DNA from: Tanypteryx hageni
Taxonomy: Eukaryota > Arthropoda > Insecta > Odonata > Petaluridae
Assembly (NCBI GenBank): GCA_028673005.1
Contig: CM054112.1
Coordinates: 26,886,124 to 26,950,123, forward strand
Length of the DNA: 64,000 nt
Reading direction: 5' to 3'
The translations under genes and the position numbers were made by a program. Positions 36,349 through 49,050 of the stretch are shown here, in pieces (the first letter of the stretch is position 1; each line of letters begins with the position of its first letter). The notes under the pieces were generated by a model. That model searched no databases and had not been told where the DNA came from. It worked only from the letters and a program-made list of their open reading frames with translations.

Positions 36349-38950
36349 TTATATAATAAGAAAACGTAGCGGGCACACAAATTATGCTAGGTGCAGTACT
36401 GAAACTCGTTCCCACTATATTGGAAGGGAAAATCAAGGATGGGAAGTGGCGAATTTGGAAAGAAGAAATGCCACAGCTAAATCCCACCGCTACGTGTCCA
36501 ACCAGGAAAGCCTAAACCGCCGCACTATAACCAATTCCAATTCGCCGAGCAGTAACTCGGACACCGACTGCAGTGACCATCGCAGGCGCAGCGAACGACC
36601 CAAATAGATTTTTGGGAACATAGCAGAAGAGATAGAGAAACGACTGGGTCGGGACACAAACAATGGAGCGAGAGGGAGCGAAGACAAATCTCCAGAACAG
36701 CTGACCATCGGTGGACAAGGGATATTTTGGGCCGAGTTCCCAAAAAAAAGGCAGGAAGTGACCACAAAAGAACACCTAACATGAGATTGTAAGGACTGAT
36801 TCGAGTCGCAGGAGTGACGAGGGAGACGGATGGGTAATAGATGGAATATCCGTGGGAACAAAGGTCCTACCTCAACAATAGATATAGAAAGGTTCGAAGA
36901 TTGCATATACGTGTCAGAGGTAAATACCGAAACCGGCAGATATTACCAATAACTAAAACGAATGGCAAAGGTAAAAAATAATAAGAGAAAAACAATTTCT
37001 GGCTTTACACGAATAATATTAATAGCATTAGCTATACAATTCCAGCTAATCGAGGTTTAGGAATGACAAATTTTAACAAAATTAAAGGGCGATCGTGTTT
37101 ATTAAAAAATAAGAATTAGTAAAATGTAGCTTATAAGATTAATTTCATAATGGTGAATATGATGAACGGGGAAAATTAAACCGAATAATTTAATTGAGTT
37201 TCTGCTGCAATTTATGCGCTAAATTAGAAACGAAACTTGCAAAAACAATAAAATCAGGTCTCCAACTTTATTTTTTCAAATTTTTAGGACCGATTTCTAA
37301 TGAAAAATTTATTCCAATTTGTTTTCCTTTTTACAAAACAATTCATTTTGACACACAAAAAACATTGACCACGACCACCCGGAAAACTTCGACATTAGCC
37401 GGCTAAACTTTGACACGCTCAAGGTCATCCACAGAATGCTGTTATGTGGACGTTGGACATCTTTCTGTCTTGAGCCGTTATAGTATATATACATACACAG
37501 TCGAATCCATATTACCCGATTTTTGCCATTATCCCTTACTTTTTAAATTAAACTTCCATAACTAAGTTTTACATTACGTTAATGTTCGACGAAATGTATC
37601 ACTAATGTTCAATCTCTTATGGTGCAAAATTCTTAAAGCAAGATTAGAAATAGGAATGTTCAGTGTTGTCAAATTCTTGTAAACCTCAAAGCATTTATGT
37701 ACTGTGAATAATGGATATCAGCCGAGTTTTGTTGACAACATTACAGACCGATTTCCTCTATTTAAGGTAGAGCACAACGTTGATTTCGTTCTTGAATTAT
37801 TACATCATTCTTGTGAGAAAAAATACTTTAATAAAAATAAAAAAAATATTCAACCGGCATAGACAGCTAATTTTAAAATAAAATTCAGCGGATTCACAAT
37901 GAAAAACAGATTGAGCATAAAATCACAAAAAATCTTTGAATTAAATATAAAGTAATCATGTTTATTACGCACTAATCACGTATAATTCCCTCACGCTACG
38001 GTTCCATTTCGATAGCTCAATATATGATTCATACTAGAGCGAGGAATACTATTTTTTATTTGTTTTTTTTTTTTTACGATGTAATAGTGATACGAAATCG
38101 ACTCTTGAAGACTGCAAGCGGAAAAGAACCAACTTTAATTTCACTGCTAACGGCATTCGAATCTGTTCCTTGCTAGTCTATATTAGTCCGTTAAGAATCA
38201 GAAAATTAGGCAACGATGTACCCCGTTAATTACTTTTTAAAAGAAATTCCTGCCTTAGAAGTAAATTCTGCGAACATAAGTCGGGGGAGGGGGGGGGGAC
38301 GAAATCGGGACATTGAAATATCCCCGCTCTCTACACATTAATGCAATTTCGCCGCGTAGAAGAAAGCAATTTGTGGCTAATCATAGGAGGGAACCGAGGG
38401 CGGAAGTGTGCCTCGATTATCGAATGTGGGTTTCGAAAGATCCGCTGGACCGTGACGCCGCTTTCTCGTTCATAAAATAGAAATAAAACTCGTACCAGTT
38501 CGTGAACGCGGGCGTGGAAGCAGCAATTCTAGCTACACCGATGTATCTTTTTCATCGGAAAATTAATTTACGTCTGCGATAGAGCGCTAGACATGCCTGT
38601 CGATAAAGACTGGATTTTCGCATAAGACGGTCTCAATAATAATAATAATATCTATCGTGAATAAACACAGAGCTCCTTCAAATATTTCCAAGTTTGAGTA
38701 GGTTGTACAAACATGTATCTCGCTTCCATACGGCGGCTTGCTGTTGCATTCAAGATAATATTTTCTGTTGCAGTAACGGATATTGAATAAATATAATCTC
38801 TGCTGGCTCCTGATAGCGTCAAGTACATCGTAAAGAGAATGCTGTCACGTGGTCACATATGTGAGCTCTTTATCTCTTAGGGTATTTTTGTACGTAAAAT
38901 TACTTATCACTTGCGTATCACATAGCAAGGACAGTTATAATTTCTGCGCC
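36349..38950. other. 2.6-kb region without recognised genes
   Basis: The 36380-36900 part has balanced composition and frames of 100-138 codons on both strands, but none shows a pattern I recognise. A G-run (GGGGGAGG then nine G) lies near 38282. Confidence 0.35.
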
Positions 38951-39231
38951 CAGTGGTTTTCAACCCTTTGCCCATGGTGCAACATTTTCCTTGTGGCAGA
39001 GTGTCGATGCACCAGTAAATTTTGGCGTGAAATAAACGTACATATGTAATAAATCCTACCTTTTATCAGCAAGCAAATCCGACAATGCGATGTAAACCGT
39101 TATGAAATTTTATGATCATCGTACTCGATCCCAGATTTATTTTGTGTAAAAATGAAATGTTTACATATATTGCGCGAAGCACAATGCGTCGCTTATGAGA
39201 CACGGATGCGCCATAGGTTGAGCACCTCTGG
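38951..39231. mobile_element. hAT-like MITE candidate
   Basis: The left end reads CAGTGGTTTTCAACCC and the right end, reversed, reads CAGAGGTGCTCAACCT. Both fit the CAGNGGTNNTCAACC ends of many hAT elements. No 8-bp target duplication is visible (TCTGCGCC against GAATAAAT), so the two ends may be unrelated or the flanks decayed. Confidence 0.5.
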
Positions 39232-40490
39232 AATAAATGAGACAAGGTCACTCTTGTAACCATAAAAAATTGAACAAACCATAAACTTACTAAAACTTCA
39301 AGTAGCCGTCCAGGATGATCATTCAAGGGTCTTTAATCTTAATACGATTCTCAACATACCCCTGAACAGCCTCACTCAAAAGTTATATGGTCAAAGAATT
39401 CCCAAACTATTTATTAGTCGCCATTTAAGTGATTTAAAGGCATAATTTTCAGCCAATATAGACATTTTCACAGAACCATAGGAGTGTGAAAAGAGAATTG
39501 GAATTGACAGTGCCAATAAATGACAAAAACATCAATTTATCTCACGAACAGCACAATTTTTCACAAATCCGGCGAGTTTTTTTTTAACACCCCAGTAGAA
39601 AAATTTTGCGACATCCGCCGACCCTCCCCCTCCCGCTACGAATACCACGAATGGAAAGCGCATGTTTCCCTCAGAACAGAAAGAGAAACTGTGGCATTCT
39701 ATTGTTCCTTTCCGCGCAAAAACTGAAGAATTGTGGAAGGATCCCTGGTGGGGTGGGAGAAATGTGGGTCGCTCTTTTTGATGCTCCAATTTCATTTCCC
39801 CGAGGCGCCGCCTCCTATCACACCTTTGGCGTGAATCGCAGGGACGCACGAGGAGAAGGTGCACGCGCCGCCGCCGCCGCCTCGCCGTGTGTGTGTGCTT
39901 CGGGAGAGAATAGGGCGAGGTCGCAGCGTGCGGGGGAGAAAGGGAAGATCCGAGGTCACAAACGACTGGACTCTTAATTTCCGGTGGATTTCCTCACTTC
40001 CTTGGGCACGCACCGTGGCCGTAAAGCAGTTCCCCGGAACGATGAGCGTCAGGGTTACGATCTACGACCATTTGGGATGCGACCATTAAACTTCTGTCTT
40101 AGCACGTTTTTTTAGAAAAGCGTGTCCATTTTATCACTTTTAACTGTCACCATTTTGAATACGACAATGACAATAATAATAGGTATGAATGAACAAGAAT
40201 AAGAATATTTGGATTATGTATAACATAGTAATTATATATATTATATCTAATATTATATATACTATTATAGATAATATATTATATATATATATTATAAATA
40301 AAAATATATTTAAATTTAACCTGAAAAATAATTTCAAATGGTTTGAAAAATGACTAGGTATTTGTTTTGACGGTTTTAAAAATGCTGTTATTTAAAGCAT
40401 TCAGTTGCGGAAGAAATAATTGCTGATATAACAATTCTGATATCGTTACATATTATACTTCATAATTTCATGGATTGAAATGGAATATAG
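39232..40490. other. Gene-free stretch with a G+C-rich island
   Basis: The island at about 39600-40080 is CpG-rich for this window and includes (GCCGCC)-type triplets near 39870. Frames on both strands lack known domains. An AT-rich tract with TATATA palindromes follows at about 40220-40300. Confidence 0.4.
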
Positions 40491-41482
40491 CACGGGTTTT
40501 CAACCGGGAGTACGCGCATTCTTGGGATACTTCCCGAGTTTTAAAGGATTACGCGAAAATATTACAGATTATAATTGATCTTCTTATTTAATCTTTCATG
40601 CATGACTTCGGAATCAAAAGTTGTGACGTTGCGAATACGGATGTTACAAAAGAGAAAAATACGCCTCAAACAGTGAATTATAACGTTATTATAAAACGCT
40701 GTCGGCACGATTTGATTATCAAGGGGAAACTGGGATGGAAAATATATTTTGGTACATTCGCGCATCTGGTGAAGGAAGCCTTATTAATAGTACGTAAGTT
40801 ATTGAGAGGTCTAGAGGTGTTTTTTCGTGGGTAGAGGTCACTCGCGGTCGTTTTGGCTGTTTTGTAAAGTATACTAAAAACAAATTTATCACATTATTAT
40901 TTTAAAAAATTTAAATTTATAAACGCGTGTTATCTATTTTAAAACAAGTGTTGCCCATTTCGTTGTCGCTTTAAAGTGTACTAAAGAGTACGCCACTACT
41001 CATAAATGCTCAAAAGGAGGCGTCAGCAAAACAGCCTGAAAAGTCCTGGAATATAGCTAAGTGAGAGTTTTAGCTTGAAAGCGAAAAGAGCATGGGGTAG
41101 TTCACAACTTTTTCACTTTGCGAACCCCTTGGATTAAACTTTTATCTTCGCGAACCTCTTGAGTTGCAACAGTTTTGGCGGCGAGAGTAGATTTTGTAAA
41201 GTTTATATAGCACAAAGTATGTAAACGCTCACAATAAAATCAGAATCTGATATTATCATCAGTTTTTAGTTAGTACCCTGTAAAAGTCAAATGTAATTCT
41301 TGAAGCATAAGAAAAAATTGAAAATAAAACCATTCGACAAATTTGAAATAAACTAAAATATTGGCAAAGAATTGTAGAACCAAGAAAGTGAAAAAGACGC
41401 CATTACCAAATTTTTGTCGCGAACCCCTCAGATTTATTTCGATAACCCCTAGGGGTACGCGAACCACCGGTTGGGATACGCT
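40491..41482. mobile_element. hAT-like non-autonomous element, about 1 kb
   Basis: The left end (CACGGGTTTTCAACCGGGAG, then TACGCG) resembles the right end reversed (CAGCGTATCCCAACCGGTGG, then TTCGCGTACCCC). The interior repeats GCGAACCCCT words near 41125 and 41420. No coding remnant or clear target duplication was found. Its left 130 bases match 45368-45510. Confidence 0.5.
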
Positions 41483-43047
41483 GGGGTAGAGAGCATTTTT
41501 TGGTTTCGGATAAAATGTCTGAGGTGATAGTGACCCTCTATGGTTTACTTAGGTAAAAAGTTCCCATAAAGAGACAAGACATGTATTCAAGAAATTGAAT
41601 ATTACTACATTTAAGCGATAGTGAAACATACGCTAAGCAAAAGACGGCGTCGTGAAGAAAATTTTCAAGAATACGTGCTGCTAGAGATAAATGTTAGCCT
41701 AGTTGCGATTTTCATACAATACCCAAAATTTTTAATCAGGGGTACATTTCCTTAAGACTATCTCCAGCAGTGAAGTTTTAACAAAATTTTTAGCCATACT
41801 TAATCTCAACGTAAGGAAGGCAAAGAAGAGAATATTTAAAGGTTATTTTGAACCGTGAATCCATATAAATAATTTTTATCACTTGAAAACTAGTATAATC
41901 AACTAGAGATGGGAATCTTAGGTACCGTTAATTTATGGTAAAAACATTTTCTACAGTTATGAACTATAAAAAATGCTTCAAACATCATATATAATCGTAT
42001 TAATGGGCAACACTCCATTACTAAAATCCTTTGAGACCTTAAATACCGGAAATTCGTAATTTTGCACCCATGAAAATGTTTATCGGGATCTGAATGGGAA
42101 AAAATGGCCAAAAATAATCTCCAAGTATGATTAAATGGGTTCATACAATCTTAATTACATCAGTCTCAAGAAACTCCAAGCATAAAATTACTAACGTAGA
42201 ACTTGGAATTTCACTAGAAAGCGTTATAAAATTGTGTTATTTTAAAGATAAATGTTATGAATTGGGAATAAACTTAACAATAATAGCGGTAACATGTTAG
42301 CATAATAATCAAATGTATTACGTATGAATAATGCAAAAAAGTAAGTCAATTAAATGTTAGAGAAATAAAGGAAATATCCGTAATGGACCTGATAAATAAG
42401 GTAACGCACCTTTTCTCGCAATTTTAAATTAGAAGTAAAGAAGGCCAAACGACTGCCTTTCGCAGATTTTACGCTCGCGTACGTGCATCTACGATTTTCA
42501 CGGTTAGTTAAGTATCTAAAGTGAAGCAATGTTAAAAACAGCAAAAAATTTCATTAGAAGAACTTTAAGGCAGGAAAAAGGCAACAAACACAAGGACAGA
42601 AGACGACATATGCGGTTCTGTAAACGTATAAGCGAGAATTCGTAGAAACAAAGATGTAAACATTGAGCCCAGACAATATGATGCCCTTTTCAGACTTTTT
42701 TGTCCGCGCAACTGCACAGGCGAGGAAAAAACAACGCGCATCCATGCGAAAGTAAGCTTAGATGCATTAAAAAGTCGAATCAATTACTGCCAAACACTCC
42801 CTAAAAAAATAACGTGTCACAACGTCAGAAATACTTTCGGTAAGTGCATTAAAAACCCCAGAAATACATTTCCATATCCCCTGACGTATTTTTTCCATCA
42901 AAGAAATCGAAAAAAAAATATTAAAGATAAAAGAGTCCTTCGCAACTTTTCCATTGCACAAACGGAAAGAAAGTCGATATTACCGTGGCGATTCGATTTC
43001 GGAGATGCGAAGAGGACAGCCAAGGACGAGGAATGCGGTTTCACAGC
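41483..43047. other. Gene-free AT-rich stretch
   Basis: No recognised coding region or element border. Confidence 0.4.
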
Positions 43048-43240
43048 AAAAGAGAGAGAGAAAGAGGGAGGGAGAGATGAGAGAGAGCGGAGAAGAGAGT
43101 GGAGAGAAGAGAAAGTGAAGAGAAGAGAGAGAAAAAGAGAAAGGAAAGAAGAGAGAAAGAGAGGAGAGAGAGAGAGAAAGAGAGAGATAGAGAGACCGAA
43201 ATAGCGACAGCGAACAGAAACTAGAGAGAGAGGTGGCTTT
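43048..43240 (+). repeat. (GA)n-rich low-complexity tract
   Basis: GAGAGA, AGAAGAG and GAAAGAG words dominate. Pyrimidine-rich CTCTCTCTCTC follows at about 43250-43262. Confidence 0.9.
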
Positions 43241-43262
43241 TATAAGTCCTTTCTCTCTCTCT

Positions 43263-45359
43263 CCCAACATCTGTCTCGGCCACGCTCTTCCTTTCTTCAA
43301 TCTCCTTCCAAACTTCCTGCGGGCCGCAAACCCTTCCTTCGCTACATCGCCATCATAGTAAATACCTCTCTTGAATACGGTAAGGAGACTTAACGTAAGA
43401 GGACGAAGCTTCCGAAAAGACTGCAGAAAATTACCTCTTGGATAGTTGTTTTCTTACGGAAGAACTGCGATGTTTGCATTATGCAAACACCAGCGTTAAT
43501 AATTACTTTTACAGGGAAACCCGAGGATATTTACCTACTTGGTAGAGAGGTGGATTCCGTTTCTATCTCCCAATGTCGCGGGTTTGAATCCGGCCAAGGA
43601 GAATGTCGTATGCGTTCGTCTTTATTATCGCTGTTGCGCTCCTTGTTGAAAGCCGTGAAGTGCTGTTTATGAGCTAGGTAAAAATATATGTACAAAATAA
43701 ATAGTTGTCTGTTTTTTCATACTAAATGCACCTTTTTTGTTTTAACGCTTCTGGATTTCAAAAGAGTGATTAATGGATTTTAGTATGCGTGTATTTTCAA
43801 ATTGGTTGCGGAGGCGAGTCGCAATTGCTTTCAACCCGTGATGAAATTGGCATATACTATAAATCCACGTATCGCTATGATTGAAAAATTCATGTTACCA
43901 AGTATGTATTATAAAAATGCTCTTAAATAGCAAAACCCCTGAATTAATATAACTGTCGACGTGATTTCTCAGCACTCGAAGAGAACTCGAAAACGTTTCA
44001 TGTAATTCAGGCGTCTTTCAAAACAAAAAATAAAATTGAACGAGATTACATGTTTAAATATAAATGCCTGGTGACATCTAAAAAGGAGGACAAGCATCTC
44101 TCGAAGAGATGACAAACGTGCCGAAGTCAGGGGTGCCAACAGTGGGAACGGATAAAAAACACGCACAATGAACACTCACAAGGGCCATAGGAAAAAAATA
44201 TCCAGCCAGTAGATTTAGAAGAAAAAAGGAGCACTTCATGTATGAAATATTATTTACATTCATCGTTTAAGAAGTCTGATAATACTGAGTGTGTCAATCA
44301 CGATCTGAGCTAGGCAGAAATATTTCAGTGTTCGCACAGAACTTAAAAATCTACACGAACCAAAAACAAGAACCATGCACATAAAATGCTCATACTAGTA
44401 CCAATACAATTTTACGACATGTATTACGATTGGAGGCACTTTTTGTTTCATTCCTGCTGCTGATAATTTAAGGAATTCCTAGAGAAATATATATAGCCGA
44501 TCACGCTGGTTAAGTATCAATAAGTGAAGTCTTTTCATTTTTAAAGTGTTGTATATTTTCCGCCTTTTTCAATGACTATGTTTCCTCAGTTTTAACGAAC
44601 GTAAACAAACATTTGAGCTTAAAAACGTAATTAGTAAAAACAGAATTTTCTTATTAATTTCCTTTACCTACGTACTATTCATATTAAACCGTAGAAAATG
44701 AAAAGGTCATATGCAAAAATGAAAAACCCGGGCTGTTAATTTTCACTTGGTCGGATAAATATCCAACGCCCAGAAAAAATGTCGCCAATCCTGGCAGGGT
44801 TGAATCCATAAACCTCGTGGTCTAGGAGCCTCCGGTCTACAAAAAAACTTAAAACCACAAGAATGAAAATAGATTGAACAAAAATAAACAAAATTTATTT
44901 CATAAAGAATCTATTTTTCATTGAAATTTTCCCTCTTATGTTAAGAACCCCCGAATTATATTATCTCCGTGTCCCAAACATTAATCCTCCTCCACTGAAT
45001 TTTGGAAATGAGAAAGATTAAACGTTATTAAACGAAGAATCGTCACCTATCGCGTAAGACAGATTAGTTAGATAAAATAAGTCCTAGGAAAATTATTGTA
45101 ACCTTTTGCTACCATTTTTGGCAAATATATTTTTTTAATTGGATGTCATACGGGAAGGGACCACAAGGTGTGATTACGAGTCAATGAGCCACTTTTGAAG
45201 AAGTATCATATGCAAGTGTTGGTGATTCTTTAGATGCACTTAATGGGTCGAAGACTCGGGAGTTTGAGGAAAGAGAACTCCCATAAAATTAGATGCTTCC
45301 GAGGCACGCGCTATGTCGGGAAAAAGGAAACAAAATTCGCACGGAGAAAAAAAGAGCAA
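43263..45359. other. 2.1-kb region without recognised genes
   Basis: A GGTTTGAATCC word at about 43583, preceded by TTGGTAGAGAGGTGG, looks like a decayed tRNA-related repeat. Otherwise AT-rich and non-coding as far as I can see. Confidence 0.4.
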
Positions 45360-45367
45360 TTGTAGTC

Positions 45368-45510
45368 GAAACCCTAGTACCCCCGGAAGTACGTCCAGAG
45401 TTATAAAGGGATACGCAAAAATATTAAAGGCTATAATTTTTCTTCTAACTTCAGCTTTCAAAGCATGATTTCGGAATCAAATATTGTGATCGAAATACTA
45501 CAAATAACGC
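45368..45510 (+). repeat. Dispersed repeat shared with 40500-40640
   Basis: The stretch from CCCCCGGAAGTACGTCCAG to GATTTCGGAATCAAATATTG matches the subterminal part of the 40491-41482 element with scattered changes (shared: AGAGTTATAAAGG-like, ACGC, AAAATATTA, TATAATT, TTCGGAATCAAA). It is an end fragment of the same family. Confidence 0.65.
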
Positions 45511-45823
45511 TATCAAAGATATGCGCAGTTTTACTGACAATGGGGGATTGGGAGAGAAAAAAATATTAATTTAAACATTAAAAACACATTTATGACATAC
45601 TATATATTAAAATTGTATAGATGGAGAGAATAAAAAAGCCGTATTTTATACCTTGAAATAAAGAAACGGGAAGAAAGATGTGAAGCTATTTTAAAGACGA
45701 TTTTATAACACGATTTGATTATTATGACATAAAAAATACATCTCTCTAATTTTATTTCTCAGATACTAAATATTTCCTGTAAAATTAATTCATCAGAGAA
45801 TCATTGAGCTTGTCTTATGGCAA

Positions 45824-46187
45824 AAAAATTCAAGGATAAGCACTTAAAATTAAAAAAATAGAAAAAAGTGCTTATCTCAGATATCTCCAATAGTCTCGAA
45901 AATGTTATGTAAAACCAGATGCGCATTTCGGCTACAATGCAATTGTCTTCAATGGTAATTCACCGAAAGTAGATTCTAAAAGAACACGTGTCGCTACATA
46001 AAAACAACAAAAATAGCAACAAATGTGTTCTTTTAGAATCAACTTTCGGTGAATTACCACTGAATACAGTTGCATTGTAGCCGAAATGCGCGTCTGGTTT
46101 TTCATAACCTTTTTGTGGCTATTGGAGATGCCTGAGTTAAGTACTTCATTCAATTTTCTTAAATGCTACGTGCTTATTCTTGAATTT
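45824..46187. mobile_element. Foldback repeat with arms of about 170 bp
   Basis: The left arm (45824-45997) and right arm (46018-46187) are reverse complements with scattered differences, separated by about 20 bases. The best-matched inner part includes GGTAATTCACCGAAAGT and TTCGGCTACAATGCA. Each arm, read outward, carries a hammerhead-like sequence: TTGAAGA...CCGAAATGCGCATC in the left arm (minus strand), and CTGAATA...CCGAAATGCGCGTC in the right arm (plus strand). An RNA from either strand would form a long hairpin. Confidence 0.8.
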
Positions 46188-46624
46188 TGTAAAATTAATA
46201 TTTTTTAGTACTTTTTCCTATCTCCTTCCATCGTAATATCCAAATTGCAAGCAACGCTGTAACGGTCAGACTAGTAATTTTCATAATTCTTTACATTTGT
46301 GAAACTGAGTTACCTGCTTAGTTTAATAGGAGTGCCGTTCATTCCAATATCATTGCAGGCTGACGGAATCGCAAAAAAAAAATTGTGTTCGTGCTCGCTC
46401 AAAAAACTGAATTTTTTTCTCCAAACCGTACGATTGAATTGCACGACTGAGGGAAAATTTTCAGTTTATTGGTTATCTTCACTGTAATTTCCGCTTATAT
46501 TTATTACAAGTACGCTCATCAAAATCTCCTAGTTGATTTTTTTAAATATCGCAGAACTTTCCTCATATATAGCGTCTGCCAATAAAAAAGGAGAACCTAT
46601 ACTACATCACTATATGCTACAAAA

Positions 46625-46966
46625 CAGTGGTGAGCAACCTTTTCTATATGGCGGGCCGCAATGGTAGTTACGAATTCCTTGACGGGCCGCATTATAAATT
46701 GTCAATACTTCGTTGGGTCGGAATAAACTTTGAATCGGACGTTAACTAGATATTCTGAGGTATCTTATCAGTGAAAATCAAGTCTAAATTACGGTTTTAA
46801 GGTTAACATTTCAATCTGAAGTGTTGTATTGTCATAATTTGAATGTATATTATATGAATTTGTGTGTTAAATTTTACGGATTACTTTTTAATCATACCTT
46901 CGCGGGCTGCATAAATCGCTCCCGGGAGCCGCATGCGGCCCGCGGGCCGTGGGTTGCTCACCACTG
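46625..46966. mobile_element. hAT MITE, 342 bp, with target duplication
   Basis: Perfect 15-bp inverted ends (CAGTGGTGAGCAACC) are flanked by 8-bp direct repeats CTACAAAA (46617-46624) and CTATAAAA (46967-46974), seven of eight matching. Subterminal GGGCCGC/GCGGCCCGC words are present at both ends. The interior is non-coding. Confidence 0.9.
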
Positions 46967-46974
46967 CTATAAAA

Positions 46975-47499
46975 TCAATAGTTGTAAGACGATTCTAATT
47001 TAATTTCATTGTGTTAAAATATGTAGTAAAACGGGTAATAAATTGGTTTTTTAGTAATGTATGAGTCTGATGATAACATTGCGTTAATTTGTAATAAAAT
47101 AAAATAAACACGCTAACACAAATTGTTACACCTGGTTTTTATTTTCATGGTATTCTTACTCGAGAGCAGCTATGGCTTTTAAAGTTGCACTTAACAATGA
47201 TAGTTAAATATATTTTAATGATATAAATTAAATTAGAATCATTAAAAACTGTGGTTAATATAGTGTATAGTACATAGAGAGTCTCCTCTTTTATTGACAG
47301 ACACTATACTTCACCCATGAGAAATGTACAGGCTGAAGATCGAGAGGCGTCTGCGTCCAAAGAAACATCATTTCCGACCGCCTGCCACCTTATTCTCCTT
47401 ATTACAACTCATGTCGCTGTATACAATCTCACCCGACGCATAGCTTCACCATTAAAACAAGCCTCGGCACACCATACAGCTCGAGGATTGAAAAACCAG
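46975..47499. other. Gene-free AT-rich stretch
   Basis: No recognised coding region or element border. Confidence 0.4.
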
Positions 47500-48202
47500 G
47501 AGAAGGTCGGAGGAAAAAACCGCCTAACGACGCCGATATTCGCGTAACACGGGCCGCCGTTCGAATCCAGCCCCTTTTCTCGGGCAGAAGGGGGGATAAA
47601 GAGCCTGGGGGCACTCATTTCTTTCGGATAGGAGGAAAGAGGGGGGGAGAAAGTGAGAGGGGTACCTCGAGTGCCAGAATACTCGATATGGAAAAGGAAT
47701 GAAGAGAGAGAACATATTATAGCGGGTTAGCTCTCGTTTGGTCAGTCAGGGAGAGCAGCGTTCGCTTCACATTTGAGGTCGAGAGAGAGAGAGAGGGGGG
47801 GAGAGGTGGATGAGGTGGGGGAGATAGCGGCGCTTTGGCCGAATACGGCAGAGAGGGCGGAAGCGGCGGGAGTCCAAATGGGGAACGGGCCGCACGCACT
47901 GTATGTACTACTATGCGACTTTACCCTCTCCTCTTTTTCGTCCGATTCTATTCCCGGTTAAGTTGAACGAGAAAGAGAGGGAGCAAGATAGATGAATAGA
48001 AACAAGTACTATAAGGAGAAAGGGAGAAACTGGCGTCGAAATCGAACGATTAGATTTGTATTTCGCTGCACACCCTATCGGATCCAAGTAAGGAAAGCGG
48101 ATGACGCTTAGCGATAGTCAGTTCACAGTCGAGTCCATTGCAGAGGTTATTATAGTGGTGGCCCGAGACGGCGGTAAGCGGCGAAAGAGGAGGGGAGGAG
48201 GA
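47500..48202 (+). promoter_or_regulatory. CpG-rich block, candidate promoter and 5' UTR
   Basis: This block has many more CG dinucleotides than the neighbouring DNA, plus a (GA)n tract at about 47778-47812. An arthropod initiator-like TCAGTT lies at 48118-48123. There is no ATG between it and the candidate start codon at 48203. A sequence fitting the downstream promoter element lies near +26, slightly off the usual +28. The promoter call is inferred from composition and motifs only. Confidence 0.35.
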
Positions 48203-48226
48203 ATGGACGCAGACCTAGATTTCGAG
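48203..48226 (+). CDS. Candidate first coding exon (MDADLDFE)
   Basis: ATG in a good context (GGAGGAATGG) opens eight codons, MDADLDFE, followed exactly by a strong splice donor (GAG|GTAAGTAT) in phase 0. It sits at the end of the CpG-rich block. I do not recognise the protein from eight residues. No matching downstream exon in phase 0 was found before the minus-strand genes begin; an acceptor-flanked segment at 50094 gives an early stop. It could be a real short first exon with a long intron, or chance. Confidence 0.3.
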
Positions 48227-48797
48227 GTAAGTATATTAATCAGGTCTCTTTATGAATGGCACGATAAATAGACTTCCCTTCGACTCGCGTGAAATCGAAC
48301 GAGGAAAGCCAAACGTGCAACTTCGCCGCTCTCGGACGCCGGGTACTCGAACGCAAAATTCATCTCACTTCACGATTAAACGATAAAGGTGGCGGCCACT
48401 ATGATAATAACGTGAATAAACCGCGCATGCGCAATTCATCTGCGAAGTGGTCGTCGTCAGTTTTGATGCCCCGGCCGTCGGTTCTAACGATAAAAAGATC
48501 GGCGAATTGGTACTGACGACCGCTGATTTATTTTAAAATAAGTTATAAAAGTGTACAGTGGATCACAAATAGGCGCGTTTCGTGCGAAGGAGTATTTGAA
48601 ACATAAAGATATACTTGGAAAAAACGCACACCATAAAATAGCGATACACCACGACCCGATTATCTCTGTCTACGAAAAACTTCTTCCCTAACTTGGTGCA
48701 TTAATAAATGTATTTACGTAATTTTAGTATGGCTAAGTACTGCTAAACGATATATCAAAAATGGGAAATATTAAACTTTTACTTACCGATTTATTTT

Positions 48798-49050
48798 TAC
48801 TTTCTCCATATACGAAGTATAGAGAAAGTATTGTTTTAATGAAAAAATCGAATTCGAGATTTCAACGGAAATACATGTTTTAAGGTCCCCTGAACACGTT
48901 TTGACTATTTTCACGATGATGACGTCTTAGTAACGCTCCTTTTTCTTTTCTTAATTGTCAACCGGAAGTAAATATTGACAACGATCCCAGAGCTAACAAC
49001 ATGTAATTTGCCATATAAATATGGAGAAAGTCATGTGTTGCCCACTTCAG
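48798..49050 (-). repeat. Hairpin-tipped dispersed repeat, copy 2
   Basis: Inverted copy of the 30040-30320 repeat. The 33-base hairpin at 48798-48830 is identical, and the similarity continues through GTTTTGACTATTTTC and an ACCGGAAGT word near 48961. See copy 1. Confidence 0.8.

Noticed and set aside
36302..36906. Frames of 101 and 138 codons on opposite strands
   Set aside because: Balanced composition but no protein similarity that I recognise; may be part of an unknown repeat.
43535..43600. tRNA gene suggested by TTGGTAGAGAGGTGG and GGTTTGAATCC
   Set aside because: No acceptor stem or proper spacing; probably a decayed tRNA-related repeat.
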